In this document: positions 33,851-42,807 of the stretch, piece after piece
How the letters are laid out: every line of letters begins with the position of its first letter
Position numbering within the stretch: position 1 is the stretch's first letter
DNA from: Kineococcus sp. NBC_00420
Lineage (GTDB): Bacteria > Actinomycetota > Actinomycetes > Actinomycetales > Kineococcaceae
DNA length: 64,000 nucleotides
Assembly: GCF_036021035.1 (NCBI RefSeq)
Contig: NZ_CP107930.1
Coordinates: forward strand, 4,154,001-4,218,000
Reading direction: 5' to 3'
The notes under the pieces: generated by a model
What the model saw: the letters and a program-made list of their open reading frames with translations, nothing else
Database searches by the model: none
What the model was told of the DNA's origin: nothing
Made by a program: the position numbers and the translations under genes

Positions 33851-33974
33851 GCGTCCTCCCGAGGATCGACACCCCCCGCGAACAGGGGACGCACATGTGT
33901 TCGTCGTCCGTGAGCCCTTCCTTGAGAGTCCGCCCGGGCGGAGGACCCGTCCGGCGCAGAGTTCCGGGGCAGGG

Positions 33975-34142
33975 TCACCGCGCGTGCAACGGTTCACCCC
34001 GGTGGGTGCCGAAGGCGCTGGGCTGAACGCGTCGACCGTGCGACTGCTCACGGCGCACGGCCACGACCGCGGCGATCCGTCGTCGCCGGCGCCGGGTGGC
34101 GGCGGCGTCGAGCGGGTAACGGGTCAGCACCGGAGCGGTCAT
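33975..34142 (-). CDS. small basic hypothetical protein
   Basis: A 55-residue frame starting TAPVLTRYPLDAAATRRRRR and ending GTHRGEPLHAR. Codon use is gene-like. There is no ribosome site before the ATG at 34142, so it may be leaderless. It lies between the acidic small gene and a divergent hypothetical gene. The Arg-rich middle could bind nucleic acid; this is speculation. Confidence 0.45.
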   Translation of the reverse strand: MTAPVLTRYPLDAAATRRRRRRIAAVVAVRREQSHGRRVQPSAFGTHRGEPLHAR

Positions 34143-34244
34143 GATCACACCGTAGGGAGCGGCCGGGGGCGGCACATCACCCTCGCGCCGTAGCCGGGCA
34201 TCACCCGCTGGGATGACCCCGGGCGACGTCCAGGGGGCAATCAG

Positions 34245-34916
34245 GTGGCCGACCGCCCACCACCGGAGCACAGTGGGCAGGTGCGCAGCGAGGGGCGGTG
34301 GGGGATCGACCTCACCATGCCCCAGTCGCTGCTGCTGGCCCTGCACCTCCGCGACGCGGCGGGCCTGCGGCCCCCGACCTCGCCCCTGCTGCCCGACCTC
34401 CCGCCGCTGGACCCGGTGTCCATCCCGCTGCACACCGCGGGCGCCGACGTCGCCGGCCTCGAGACCGCGGGACGGCAGTGGGCCACCTGGTGGGCCCGGT
34501 CCTTCCCCGGCGGGGCCGACGCCCTCACCTCGATCCTGCCGCCCCGCTACCCGGGACTGAACGGGATGCCCGAACTGCGCGGCCTGGCCGAACTGGGGAT
34601 GGACGACGCCGTCACCTGGTGCGCCCGCGCCCGCGAGGTGGAGAAGCGCATCATCACCCGCACCGCGACGGCGCTGTTCGAGACCAACCTGCTCACCGAC
34701 GTCGAGCACGAGCTCGGACGCCGCATCCGGCCGTTCTTCCTGCAGGTGATCGTCCTGCCCGTGGCCGGCTCGCACCACTGGGACGTCGTCGGCCAGCCGG
34801 TCATCTCCCTCGGCCTGCGAGCCGACCGGGACGCCTACCTCGTCTGGCTGCGGGAACAGCTGATCGGGATCGGGCACGCGCGGTTCGGGGTCACCGACCG
34901 CACCGAACGACCCTGA
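34245..34916 (+). CDS. hypothetical protein
   Basis: A 223-residue soluble protein with consistent codon use. Features include LTMPQSLLLALHLRDAAGL near the start, a Trp-rich helix (QWATWWARSFPGG), TALFETNLLTDVEHEL and a C-terminal beta-strand region IRPFFLQVIVLPVAG then HHWDVVGQPVISLG. GTG 34245 follows a G-rich ribosome site. I do not recognise the family. A strong terminator follows. Confidence 0.75.
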   Translation: MADRPPPEHSGQVRSEGRWGIDLTMPQSLLLALHLRDAAGLRPPTSPLLPDLPPLDPVSIPLHTAGADVAGLETAGRQWATWWARSFPGGADALTSILPPRYPGLNGMPELRGLAELGMDDAVTWCARAREVEKRIITRTATALFETNLLTDVEHELGRRIRPFFLQVIVLPVAGSHHWDVVGQPVISLGLRADRDAYLVWLREQLIGIGHARFGVTDRTERP

Positions 34917-34943
34917 CCCCCCGCTGACGCGACCGGGAACGAC

Positions 34944-34972
34944 GAAGGGCCCCGACGACGTCGGGGCCCTTC
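34944..34972. terminator. bidirectional terminator
   Basis: A perfect 13-bp stem, GAAGGGCCCCGAC and GTCGGGGCCCTTC, with a 3-base loop lies between the hypothetical gene and the convergent tRNA-His. Confidence 0.85.
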
Positions 34973-34980
34973 GCACGTGG

Positions 34981-35054
34981 GGTGAGTGACGGGACTTGAA
35001 CCCGCGACTTCCTGGACCACAACCAGGTGCTCTACCAGCTGAGCTACACCCACC
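34981..35054 (-). tRNA. tRNA-His (anticodon GTG)
   Basis: The cloverleaf has acceptor GTGGGTG pairing with CACTCAC (one G-U), an extra G at position -1 (35054) opposite discriminator C, and the anticodon loop TTGTGGT, all tRNA-His hallmarks. CCA follows in the genome at 34980-34978. It is downstream of nothing on its strand and upstream of a shared terminator. Confidence 0.95.
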
Positions 35055-35154
35055 ACGGCACGCTCGACCGCTGCGCGGCTCACGTGACGGGTCGAGGATA
35101 CACGGGCGCCGGGCTGCTCCGGGACAGGATTCCCGGCGCACCCTGCCGAACGGG

Positions 35155-35775
35155 TCAGGCCTGGGGTTTGAGCTCGAACTTCGCGCCCGCGGCCTTCGCC
35201 GTCTCGGAGTCCGGGCCGGGGTCCGCCACGAACAGCACCTCGCGGTAGTACTTCAGCTCCTGGATGCTCTCGCGGATGTCCGCGAGCGCCCGGTGACCGC
35301 CGTGCTTGCTCGGGGTGTTGAAGTACACCCGCGGGAACCAGCGCTTGGCGAGTTCCTTGAGCGAGGACACGTCGATCAGCCGGTAGTGCAGGTGGTCCGT
35401 CAGCTGCAGCATGTCGCGGGCCAGGAACGCGCGGTCGGTGTGGACCGAACTGCCGGCCAGCGGCGCCTTGCGGGGCTCGGGGACCCACTTCCGCACGTAC
35501 TCCAGGACGATCTGCTCGGCCTCCGCCAGCGTCTTGCCGTGGGGGATCTCGTCGAGCAGCCCGGAGGAGGTGTGCATGTCGACGACGACCTTGTCCATGT
35601 CGACCAGCGTCTCCGCGGGGGGCTTGATGACCACGTCGACGCCGTCGCCGAGGACGTTGAGGTCGGCGTCGGTGACCAGCACGGCCACCTCGACGAGTGC
35701 GTCCTCGGTCAGGCTCAGCCCGGTCATCTCGCAGTCGATCCAGACGATGCGCTCGGTGACCTTGTCGTTGCTCAC
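35155..35775 (-). CDS. orn: oligoribonuclease
   Basis: A 206-residue 3-prime-to-5-prime exonuclease of the DEDD family that degrades the last di-nucleotides of RNA and linearised c-di-GMP (pGpG). Motifs: VWIDCEMTGL (first D and E), VVDMHTSSGL, SSVHTDRAFLARDM and HRALADIRESIQEL (final D). It starts at GTG 35775. pGpG is the product of the EAL domains in this window, so Orn completes that turnover route; this is general knowledge rather than a local operon link. Confidence 0.95.
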   Translation of the reverse strand: MSNDKVTERIVWIDCEMTGLSLTEDALVEVAVLVTDADLNVLGDGVDVVIKPPAETLVDMDKVVVDMHTSSGLLDEIPHGKTLAEAEQIVLEYVRKWVPEPRKAPLAGSSVHTDRAFLARDMLQLTDHLHYRLIDVSSLKELAKRWFPRVYFNTPSKHGGHRALADIRESIQELKYYREVLFVADPGPDSETAKAAGAKFELKPQA

Positions 35776-35841
35776 GGGCTCAGACTAGAGGTCCGCCGGA
35801 GCAGGAGGAGTGGGTGACGGGCCAGCCCTTACCCTCGACGC

Positions 35842-36936
35842 ATGTCGGCGCCGCGCGTCCGCGCGTCCGCGCTGCTCCCGTTGAGCGTCCTCGTGCTCGT
35901 GGTCTGCGGGCTGCTCAGCCTCACCGCGGTGACCATGGAGGTCGGCCTCCGGGGGGTGCTGCCGGGGCTGGCGCTGGCCGCCGTCCCGGTCGGCCCGGTG
36001 CTCGCGACCGTCCTCTGGCTGGACCGGCACGAGGCCGAACCCCCGCACCTGCTCGCCTTCGCGTTCGGCTGGGGCGCCTGCGTCGCGAGCCTGGGCGCGC
36101 TCGTCCTGAACACCGGGGTCTCGCGGTTGCTGGACCGCTCGGTGGGGGACGTGACGAACACCTCCGTCTTCGTCGCACCGGTCGTCGAGGAGACGCTCAA
36201 GGGGCTCGGGGTCCTGCTGCTCCTGCTCAAGCAGCGCCGGCAGTTCGACGGGGTCGTGGACGGGATCGTCTACGCGGCGTTCGTCGGGGTCGGGTTCGCC
36301 TACCTGGAGAACGTCCTCTACCTCGGCCGCGCCCTGGGGGACGACCAGCCGGCGTCGCTGGTGGTGGTGTTCGTGCTGCGCTGCCTGGTGTCGCCCTTCG
36401 CGCACCCGCTGTTCACGATGGCCGTGGGGGTCGGGTTGGGGGTCGCGGCCCGCCACCGCCGGGCCTCGTACCGCGTCGGGGCGCCGCTGCTGGGGCTGCT
36501 GGTGGCCGCCGTGCTGCACGCGCTGTGGAACGCCAGCGCGGGGTCGGGCACGGCGAACTTCATCGAGGTCTTCCTGCTGCTGCAGGTCCCCGTGTTCGCC
36601 GCGGCCGTGGCGGTGGCGCTCGCGGCCCGGGTGCGCGAGGCGCGGCTCATCGGTCGCCACCTGCAGGTCTACGTCCGGACGGGGTGGCTGGGGGAGGCGG
36701 AGGTCGCGATGCTCGCCTCCGGTACCGGGCGGCGGCGGGCGCGCTCCGTGGCCTCCGGCGCCGGGGGGCGTGACGCGGTGCGGGCCGTGCGCGACTTCCA
36801 GGAGACGGCGACGGAACTGGCCTTCCGGCGCGACCGGATGCGGCGGGGGACGAGCGCGTCGAGCCCGGAGGAGGAGCTGGAACTGCTCGAGCGGCTCGCG
36901 GTGCAGCGGACGGCGGTGCTGGGGCTGCTGCCGTAG
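35842..36936 (+). CDS. PrsW-family intramembrane metalloprotease
   Basis: A 364-residue protein with about nine hydrophobic helices. The PrsW active-site set is present: APVVEETLKGLG (EExxK), GVGFAYLENVLY, VSPFAHPLFTMAVG and VAAVLHALWNAS, which supply the Glu and His metal ligands. PrsW cleaves membrane anti-sigma factors in Bacillus; the target here is unknown. A cytoplasmic C-terminal tail follows (DFQETATELAFRRDRM). The start is ATG 35842, 66 bp from the divergent orn gene. Confidence 0.92.
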   Translation: MSAPRVRASALLPLSVLVLVVCGLLSLTAVTMEVGLRGVLPGLALAAVPVGPVLATVLWLDRHEAEPPHLLAFAFGWGACVASLGALVLNTGVSRLLDRSVGDVTNTSVFVAPVVEETLKGLGVLLLLLKQRRQFDGVVDGIVYAAFVGVGFAYLENVLYLGRALGDDQPASLVVVFVLRCLVSPFAHPLFTMAVGVGLGVAARHRRASYRVGAPLLGLLVAAVLHALWNASAGSGTANFIEVFLLLQVPVFAAAVAVALAARVREARLIGRHLQVYVRTGWLGEAEVAMLASGTGRRRARSVASGAGGRDAVRAVRDFQETATELAFRRDRMRRGTSASSPEEELELLERLAVQRTAVLGLLP

Positions 36937-36976
36937 CGCCCAGGCTCACGGGCCGTTCACAGCCGGTCCTGGGCGC
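36936..36976 (+). terminator. possible stem-loop between the protease and glycosyltransferase genes
   Basis: GCGCCCAGG (36936-36944) pairs exactly with CCTGGGCGC (36968-36976), enclosing a smaller GGC/GCC stem. It begins at the last base of the protease stop codon and may be a terminator or attenuator. Confidence 0.4.
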
Positions 36977-37006
36977 GACGGCAAGGTCGTGGCCGAACGT
37001 CTCGGC

Positions 37007-38953
37007 ATGACCACCACCACGACGGCGCGCGGCGACGCGGGCACGGGACCGGCCGCGCCGCCCACGGGGCGAGCCCACCACCCGCACTGGGTCCGCTGGG
37101 CGACGATCGCGCTGCTGGCGGCGACGGGCGTCCTCTACCTCGTCGACCTCTCGGCCTCCGGCTACGCGAACAGCTTCTACGCGGCGGCCGTGCAGGCCGG
37201 GTCGCAGAGCTGGAAGGCCTGGTTCTTCGGCTCGATCGACACCCAGAACTTCATCACCGTCGACAAACCGCCGGCCTCGCTGTGGGTCAGCGGGATCGCC
37301 GCGCGCGTCTTCGGGTTCAGCAGCTGGTCGCTGCTCGTCCCGCAGGCCCTCGAGGGGGTCGGCGCGGTGTGGCTGGTCAACGCCGCGGTCCGCCGCTGGC
37401 ACGGGCCGGTCGCCGGCCTGATCGCCGGGGCGGCCCTCGCCCTGACCCCCGCGGCCGCGCTGATCTTCCGCTTCGACAACCCCGACGCGCTGCTCGTGCT
37501 GCTCATGACCCTCGCGGCCTACTGCACCGTGCGGGCGACGGAGAGGGCGTCGTGGAAGTGGCTGGCCTGGGCCGGGGTCGCGATCGGGTTCGCCTTCCTC
37601 ACCAAGATGCTGCAGGGCTTCCTCGTCCTGCCCGGTCTGGCGCTGGTCTACCTGTGGGCGGCGCCGACGGGACTCGGCAGGCGCGTCCTGCACCTGCTCG
37701 GTGCGGCCGCCGCGGTCGTCGTCGCCGCCGGCTGGTGGGTCCTCGCGGTCACCGTCTGGCCGGGGGAGAAGCCCTACATCGGCGGTTCCACCGACGGCAC
37801 CGTCATGGACCTCGTCCTCGGCTACAACGGCCTCGGGCGCATCCTCGGCTCCGACGGCAACGGCGGGGGCGGCGGCGGGATGTCCGGCGGGACGCCGGGG
37901 TCCAGCTTCGGCGGTACCGCGACCTGGCAGCGCCTGTTCTCCTCCGAGATGGGCAACGAGATCTCCTGGCTGCTGCCCGCGGCGCTGCTCGCCCTGGTCC
38001 TCGGGCTGATCGCCCGGGGTCGCGCACCGCGCACCGACCTGCGGCGCGCCTCGCTGATCATGTGGGGCGGCTGGCTGGTCGTCTCCGGGCTGACCTTCGC
38101 CTACATGGAAGGGACCGTCCACCCGTACTACACGGTGGCGCTGGCCCCGGCCGTCGCGGCGCTCGCCGCCGGTGGCGGGCAGGTCCTCTGGGCCGCTCGG
38201 ACGCGGATCCTGGCCCGGGTCGGCCTCGCGCTGGTCCTCGCCTCGGCCGGCGTCTGGGCCTTCGTCCTGCTGCACCGCAACGGGACCTGGGTGTGGGCGG
38301 GCTGGCTGCTGATGCTGGTGACCGTCGCGCTGGCGACCGGGTTCGTCGTGACCCCGGTGCGGATGCGCAGGCTCGCGATCGTCCTGGTGCTCTCGGGCAC
38401 GATCGTCGGCCTGGGCGGGTCGGCGTCCTACGCGGTGGCCACCGCGGCCACCGCGCACACCGGGTCCATCCCCACCGTCGGACCGTCGGGCGCTGCGGCC
38501 GGCAGCGGCACGGGCGGGGGATTCGGCGGGGCCGGCGGGTTCGCGGGGCGGCCCCAGGACGGCAGCACGGGCCAGGCGCCGGGTGCGGCGACCACCAGCA
38601 GTGACCTCGTGACCCTCCTGCAGGACGCGGGCACGACCTGGGCGGCGGCGGTGTCCGGATCGCAGTCGGCGGCCTCGCTCGAACTGGCCAGCGACACCGC
38701 CGTCATGGCGATGGGCGGCTGGAGCGACGACCCGACCCCGACGCTCGCGCAGTTCCAGCAGTACGTCGCCGACGGCGACGTCCACTACCTGGTCGGTGGT
38801 GGCGGGATGGGTGGCGGCAGGCAGGGCGGCGGCAGGGACTCCGACGTCACGAAGATCCAGGAGTGGGTCGCGGCGAACTACACCGCGCTGACCGTGGGCG
38901 GGCAGACCGTCTACGACCTCACACAGCCGCTCAGCTCGGCCACCACCAGCTGA
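37007..38953 (+). CDS. GT39-type (ArnT/PMT-like) membrane glycosyltransferase
   Basis: A 648-residue protein with about 12 hydrophobic helices. The N-terminal part is of the polyprenyl-phosphate mannosyltransferase/ArnT type: YANSFYAAAVQAGSQSWKAW, then DKPPASLWVSG, FRFDNPDALLVLLMT and KMLQGFLVLPGL. Gly-rich loops follow (GNGGGGGGMSGG; GGGMGGGRQGGG), as in actinobacterial and Firmicutes members, and a C-terminal extracytoplasmic domain of about 130 residues. It transfers a sugar from a lipid carrier to cell-wall or protein acceptors. ATG 37007 lacks a strong ribosome site. A terminator follows. Confidence 0.9.
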   Translation: MTTTTTARGDAGTGPAAPPTGRAHHPHWVRWATIALLAATGVLYLVDLSASGYANSFYAAAVQAGSQSWKAWFFGSIDTQNFITVDKPPASLWVSGIAARVFGFSSWSLLVPQALEGVGAVWLVNAAVRRWHGPVAGLIAGAALALTPAAALIFRFDNPDALLVLLMTLAAYCTVRATERASWKWLAWAGVAIGFAFLTKMLQGFLVLPGLALVYLWAAPTGLGRRVLHLLGAAAAVVVAAGWWVLAVTVWPGEKPYIGGSTDGTVMDLVLGYNGLGRILGSDGNGGGGGGMSGGTPGSSFGGTATWQRLFSSEMGNEISWLLPAALLALVLGLIARGRAPRTDLRRASLIMWGGWLVVSGLTFAYMEGTVHPYYTVALAPAVAALAAGGGQVLWAARTRILARVGLALVLASAGVWAFVLLHRNGTWVWAGWLLMLVTVALATGFVVTPVRMRRLAIVLVLSGTIVGLGGSASYAVATAATAHTGSIPTVGPSGAAAGSGTGGGFGGAGGFAGRPQDGSTGQAPGAATTSSDLVTLLQDAGTTWAAAVSGSQSAASLELASDTAVMAMGGWSDDPTPTLAQFQQYVADGDVHYLVGGGGMGGGRQGGGRDSDVTKIQEWVAANYTALTVGGQTVYDLTQPLSSATTS

Positions 38954-38972
38954 GCGAGAGCTACCTCACACT

Positions 38973-39004
38973 GGGGCGCCGCCCGGACTCCCGGGCGGCG
39001 CCCC
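38973..39004. terminator. strong stem-loop terminator
   Basis: GGGGCGCCGCCCGG pairs perfectly with CCGGGCGGCGCCCC (14 bp) around the loop ACTC, 20 bases after the glycosyltransferase stop. Confidence 0.85.
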
Positions 39005-39065
39005 GGTGCGTCCAGGTCGTAACCTTCGGTGGTCCGACGATCTCCTACCAACGAGGGTGAGTCTC

Positions 39066-40529
39066 GTGCCCGCATCGAACCGCTACGACGCCGTGCTCAT
39101 CGGGGGCGGGGTCATGAGCGCCACGCTCGCGACGATGCTGGCCGAGGTGGAGCCGGACTGGAAGGTCCTGGTCCTGGAGAAGCTCGACACCGTCGGGGCC
39201 GAGAGCTCGGACATGTGGAACAACGCCGGCACCGGCCACTCCGCGCTGTGCGAGCTGAACTACACCCCGGCCACGGCCGACGGCGGGGTCGAGATCAGCA
39301 AGGCCGTCGCCATCAACGAGCAGTTCCAGTTGTCGCGCCAGTTCTGGTCCCACCTCGTCGAGGAGGGGGTCCTCCCCGACCCCCGCGACTTCATCAACTC
39401 CGTCCCGCACATGAGCTTCGTCCGCGGCGGGGACGTCGAGTTCCTCCGCGCCCGCCACGAAGCGCTGAGCCGGCACCCGTTGTTCGCGGGGATGGAGTGG
39501 GCCGAGGACCAGGCCACGATCGGGGAGTGGGCCCCGCTGCTCACCCAGGGCCGCGGTGTCGGGGAGAAGGTCGCCGCGACCCGGGCCGACGCAGGGACGG
39601 ACGTCGACTTCGGCTCCCTCACCAAGCAGTTGTTCACGGGCGCCGCGAAGGCGGGCGTGGAGCTCCTCACCGGGTACACGGTCAAGGACCTGCGTCGTCG
39701 TGGTTCGGGCTGGACCGTCCTGGGGGCGAGTTCGACCGGAAGCTTCGAGATCGCCACCCCGTTCGTGTTCGTCGGTTCCGGCGGTGGAGCGCTGCACCTG
39801 CTGCAGCGCAGCGGCATCCCCGAGGGCGAGGGTTTCGGCGGGTTCCCCGTCAGCGGCCAGTGGTTGCGGTGCACGAACCCCGACGTGATCGCCGAGCACG
39901 GGGCCAAGGTCTACGGGCAGGCCGAGGTGGGGGCGCCGCCGATGTCGGTGCCGCACCTGGACACCCGCTACGACCACGGCCGGAAGGCCCTGATGTTCGG
40001 GCCCTACGCCGGGTTCTCGCCGAAGTTCCTGAAGCAGGGTTCGCTGCTGGACCTGCCGCTGTCCGTGCGCCCGCACAACCTGCTGCCGATGCTCGCCGTG
40101 GCCCGCGACAACGTCTCGCTCATGACCTACCTGGGCAAGCAGATCGTGCAGTCGATGGACCAGCGCCTCGACGCGCTGAAGATCTTCTACCCCGACGCCC
40201 GCGCCGAGGACTGGGAGCTGCTGACCGCGGGTCAGCGGGTCCAGGTCATCAAGAAGGGCAAGCGCGGCGGGGTGCTGCAGTTCGGCACCGAACTTGTCCA
40301 CGCCGCCGACGGTTCCGTCGCGGCGCTGCTCGGTGCCTCCCCGGGGGCCTCGACGGCCGTCGAGGTGATGCTGCGGCTGCTGCGGCAGTGCTTCCCGGCC
40401 CACCAGGACCTCTGGCGTTCCCGGTTGGAGGCGATGGTGCCCTCCTACGGCACGAAGCTCTCCGACGACACCGACCTCCTCACGAAGACGCTGTCCCGCA
40501 CCAGCGACGTCCTCAAGCTGGCGGCCTGA
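39066..40529 (+). CDS. mqo: malate:quinone oxidoreductase
   Basis: A 487-residue FAD enzyme that oxidises malate to oxaloacetate and passes electrons to the quinone pool at the membrane face, as part of the TCA cycle. It has the dinucleotide fold AVLIGGGVMSATLATML, the family sequence MWNNAGTGHSALCELNYTP, VGSGGGALHLLQRSGIPEG, and the C-terminal GASPGASTAVEVML. Length is normal. GTG 39066 is preceded by GAGGGTGAG. It is followed after 3 bp by the YdeI/DUF1905 gene. Confidence 0.96.
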   Translation: MPASNRYDAVLIGGGVMSATLATMLAEVEPDWKVLVLEKLDTVGAESSDMWNNAGTGHSALCELNYTPATADGGVEISKAVAINEQFQLSRQFWSHLVEEGVLPDPRDFINSVPHMSFVRGGDVEFLRARHEALSRHPLFAGMEWAEDQATIGEWAPLLTQGRGVGEKVAATRADAGTDVDFGSLTKQLFTGAAKAGVELLTGYTVKDLRRRGSGWTVLGASSTGSFEIATPFVFVGSGGGALHLLQRSGIPEGEGFGGFPVSGQWLRCTNPDVIAEHGAKVYGQAEVGAPPMSVPHLDTRYDHGRKALMFGPYAGFSPKFLKQGSLLDLPLSVRPHNLLPMLAVARDNVSLMTYLGKQIVQSMDQRLDALKIFYPDARAEDWELLTAGQRVQVIKKGKRGGVLQFGTELVHAADGSVAALLGASPGASTAVEVMLRLLRQCFPAHQDLWRSRLEAMVPSYGTKLSDDTDLLTKTLSRTSDVLKLAA

Positions 40530-40532
40530 GCC

Positions 40533-40973
40533 GTGGCGGTCTCGTTCACCGCGACCGTGGAACTGCACCGCACGACCGCGACCGGGATCGAGGTCCCGGC
40601 GGACGTCGTCCAGGCGCTGGACGGCGGGAAGCGGCCGGCGGTCGTCGTCACCTTCGCGGGGTACAGCTACCGCACGACGGTCGGGGTCATGGGCGGCCGC
40701 AGCCTCGTCCCGATCAGCGCCGAGGTGCGGGCGGCGTCGGGGGTGGCGGCCGGTGACGAGCTCGAGGTCACCCTCGACCTCGACACCGCACCGCGCACGG
40801 TCGAGGTACCACCCGACCTCGCCCGGGCCCTCGAAGGGGCCGGTCTGAGCGCCGCGTTCGAGGCGCTGTCGCCCTCGGCCCGCAAGGCGCACGTCACCTC
40901 CGTCGAGGGGGCCAAGGCGGAGGCGACGCGCATGCGCCGCGTCGAGAAGGTCGTCAGCGACCTCTCCCGCTAG
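40533..40973 (+). CDS. DUF1905/YdeI-OmpD-associated family protein
   Basis: A 146-residue protein. The first 90 residues follow the DUF1905 pattern (SFTATVELHRTTATGIEVP, VTFAGYSYRTTVGVMGGR, AGDELEVTLDLDT). The end is the YdeI-like helix set (ALSPSARKAHVTSVEGAKAE). YdeI-family proteins have been linked to resistance to bacteriocins and cationic peptides, but the mechanism is unclear. It starts three bases after mqo and overlaps the convergent PPOX gene by four bases at its end. Confidence 0.85.
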   Translation: MAVSFTATVELHRTTATGIEVPADVVQALDGGKRPAVVVTFAGYSYRTTVGVMGGRSLVPISAEVRAASGVAAGDELEVTLDLDTAPRTVEVPPDLARALEGAGLSAAFEALSPSARKAHVTSVEGAKAEATRMRRVEKVVSDLSR

Positions 40974-41377
40974 TCGTTCTTCACCGCACCCCAGCCGTGC
41001 CAGTTGCCGATCTCGACGATGACCGTCACCCGCGGGCTGTCGCGGTTGGGGTAGGGGCGACCGGTGTAGTGGGTGGAGACCCGGTCGATGTCGGCGAGGT
41101 CGGTGTCGTCGCGGACCTCCACGACGTCCCCCTGCACGCTGACGTGGGTGTACCAGTCGCCCTCGGCCAGCGCGGTCAGCGAGACCTTCGGGTTCGCCTT
41201 CAGGTGCCGCAGCCGGGCGCGGCTCGCGTCGAGGTTCAGCAGCAGCCTGCCGTCCTCGAACAGGTACCAGGTCGCGACGGTCACCGGGTGGCCGTCGGGG
41301 TGGATCGTCGCCATGACGGCCGGGTTCGGCTTCGCGAACAGCGCCGCGACGTCGTCGGGCAGCGGGGGCTTGGGCAC
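40970..41377 (-). CDS. PPOX-class F420-dependent oxidoreductase
   Basis: A 135-residue split-beta-barrel protein of the pyridoxamine-oxidase-like family. It has NPAVMATIHPDGHPVTVATW, DGRLLLNLDASRARLRHLK, ANPKVSLTAL and VSVQGDVVEVRDD, the pattern of actinobacterial F420H2- or FMN-dependent members. The gene starts at GTG 41377 after GGAGG. Long upstream in-frame sequence was rejected as antisense to the next genes. The substrate is unknown. Confidence 0.9.
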   Translation of the reverse strand: MPKPPLPDDVAALFAKPNPAVMATIHPDGHPVTVATWYLFEDGRLLLNLDASRARLRHLKANPKVSLTALAEGDWYTHVSVQGDVVEVRDDTDLADIDRVSTHYTGRPYPNRDSPRVTVIVEIGNWHGWGAVKND

Positions 41378-41439
41378 GGTTCCTCCAGGGGTGCGCGGGT
41401 GGGACGCTGAGCACCGTACGACACCGTCCGCGGGGAGGA

Positions 41440-41850
41440 ACCTGGTGCGCTGGACCGTGCTCGCCCCGCCGGACCCGCCGAACGCGACGACACCGCCTTC
41501 GACGACGACGACGTCGCCGGCCAGCTCGCGGGGTACTTCGCGGGGGAGCGGCGCTGCGCGAGATCCCCTACGGCGAGACGTCGACGTACGGGGCCGTCGC
41601 CTGACGCCTCGGCGGGGTCGGGCACGCCCAGGCCGTGGGGGTCGCGAACGGTCGCAACCCGATCTCGATCGTCGTGCCCTGCCACCGCGTCGTCGGTCAC
41701 GACGGGGCGCTCGTCGAGTACGCGGACGGGTTGTGGTGCAAGCGCTTCCTGCTCGTCCTGGAGGAACCCGCCGCGGACGACGCGGGGCGCCTGTTCCAGG
41801 ACGTGGTAGTCCTGGGACCGTGCTGCCCGGTCTCTCCTCGCGTCCGCTGA
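41440..41850 (+). pseudogene. methylated-DNA-protein cysteine methyltransferase (MGMT/Ogt) remnant
   Basis: The active-site half is clear: LREIPYGETSTYGAVA, then an in-frame TGA, then [20 protein letters not shown] and [20 protein letters not shown] with the alkyl-accepting Cys of PCHRV intact. Upstream, FDDDDVAGQLAGYFAGERR lies in another frame, so part of the middle is deleted or shifted. The N-terminal domain is mostly gone. The internal stop and frame change make a working repair protein unlikely. Its end overlaps the start of the GNAT gene. Confidence 0.8.
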
Positions 41851-42800
41851 CCCTCGACGACGTGCCCGCGTGGTGGCGGCTGGAGGAACGTGCCGCCGCC
41901 CTCGACCACCCCCACTCCCGGGAGGGCGAGGCGTCGTTGCGCTCCCGCCTGGTCGGTGAGGGTTTCGACCCCGCGCGGCAGAGCACCGGGGGTTTCGACG
42001 AGGCCGGGGAACTGCGGGCGCTCGGCTGGCTCGGACTGCGCCTCGGGGACACCGAGCACCTGCGGCTGCACTTCACCGGGGTCGTCGACCCCGCCTGGCG
42101 CGGGCGGGGCGTGGGTCGCGAACTGCTGGCCTGGGCCGAGGCGACCGCCCGGGAGCGGACGGCGTGGCGCCGCGCCGACCTCGGGCGGGACGTCCCCGCC
42201 GCCCTGCAGGTGTGGGCCGCCGACGACCGCAAGGACCTCGCCCGCCTCTGCGCCGCCGGCGGACTCGGCGTTCGGCGCCACTTCAGCACGATGCGCCTGG
42301 ACCTGCGTCCCGGCGTGCCCGACGCCCCCGAGCCGCCCGCGGGGTACCGCCTCGTCCGGGTGGACGAGCACGGCACCGAGGGGTTGCGGGAGGCGCACAA
42401 CGAGGTGTTCGCCGACCACTGGGGTTCGCAGCCGCTGACCCCGGCGGACTGGTCGCTGCTCGTCGTCGACAACCCCACGTTCCGGCCCGCGTGGAGCTAC
42501 CTCGTCCTGCACGGCGAGGAGATCGCCGGGTACGCCGCGGTGCACGCCCACGAGGACGACTGGCCGGCGCTCGGTTTCGGCGAGGCCCACCTCGACACCC
42601 TCGGGGTGCGACGCACCCACCGCGGGCACCGGCTGGCCGGGGTCCTGCTGGCCGCCGTCGCCCGCCGCGCCGCCGAGGTCGGACTGGCCGCGGTGGCCCT
42701 CGACGTCGACACCGAGAACCCCTCCGGCGCAGTGGGTCTCTACGAACGCGCCGGGTACGTCCGGGCCCACGGCGCGACGCTGCACGCCAAGGCCGTCTGA
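41820..42800 (+). CDS. tandem GNAT acetyltransferase
   Basis: About 326 residues with two GNAT domains. The first has the acetyl-CoA loop [20 protein letters not shown]. The second has [17 protein letters not shown] and [20 protein letters not shown], then [17 protein letters not shown]. The layout resembles mycothiol synthase MshD-type tandem GNATs, but I do not claim that function. GTG 41820 is the most upstream reasonable start, with only a weak ribosome site. It overlaps the decayed MGMT gene and is convergent with the secreted DUF5666-like gene. Confidence 0.88.
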   Translation: MLPGLSSRPLTLDDVPAWWRLEERAAALDHPHSREGEASLRSRLVGEGFDPARQSTGGFDEAGELRALGWLGLRLGDTEHLRLHFTGVVDPAWRGRGVGRELLAWAEATARERTAWRRADLGRDVPAALQVWAADDRKDLARLCAAGGLGVRRHFSTMRLDLRPGVPDAPEPPAGYRLVRVDEHGTEGLREAHNEVFADHWGSQPLTPADWSLLVVDNPTFRPAWSYLVLHGEEIAGYAAVHAHEDDWPALGFGEAHLDTLGVRRTHRGHRLAGVLLAAVARRAAEVGLAAVALDVDTENPSGAVGLYERAGYVRAHGATLHAKAV

Positions 42801-42807
42801 GCGGGCG

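Noticed and set aside
41820-42800. Mycothiol synthase (mshD)
   Set aside because: The tandem GNAT layout is similar, but no sequence feature separates it from other tandem GNATs, so the symbol was withheld.
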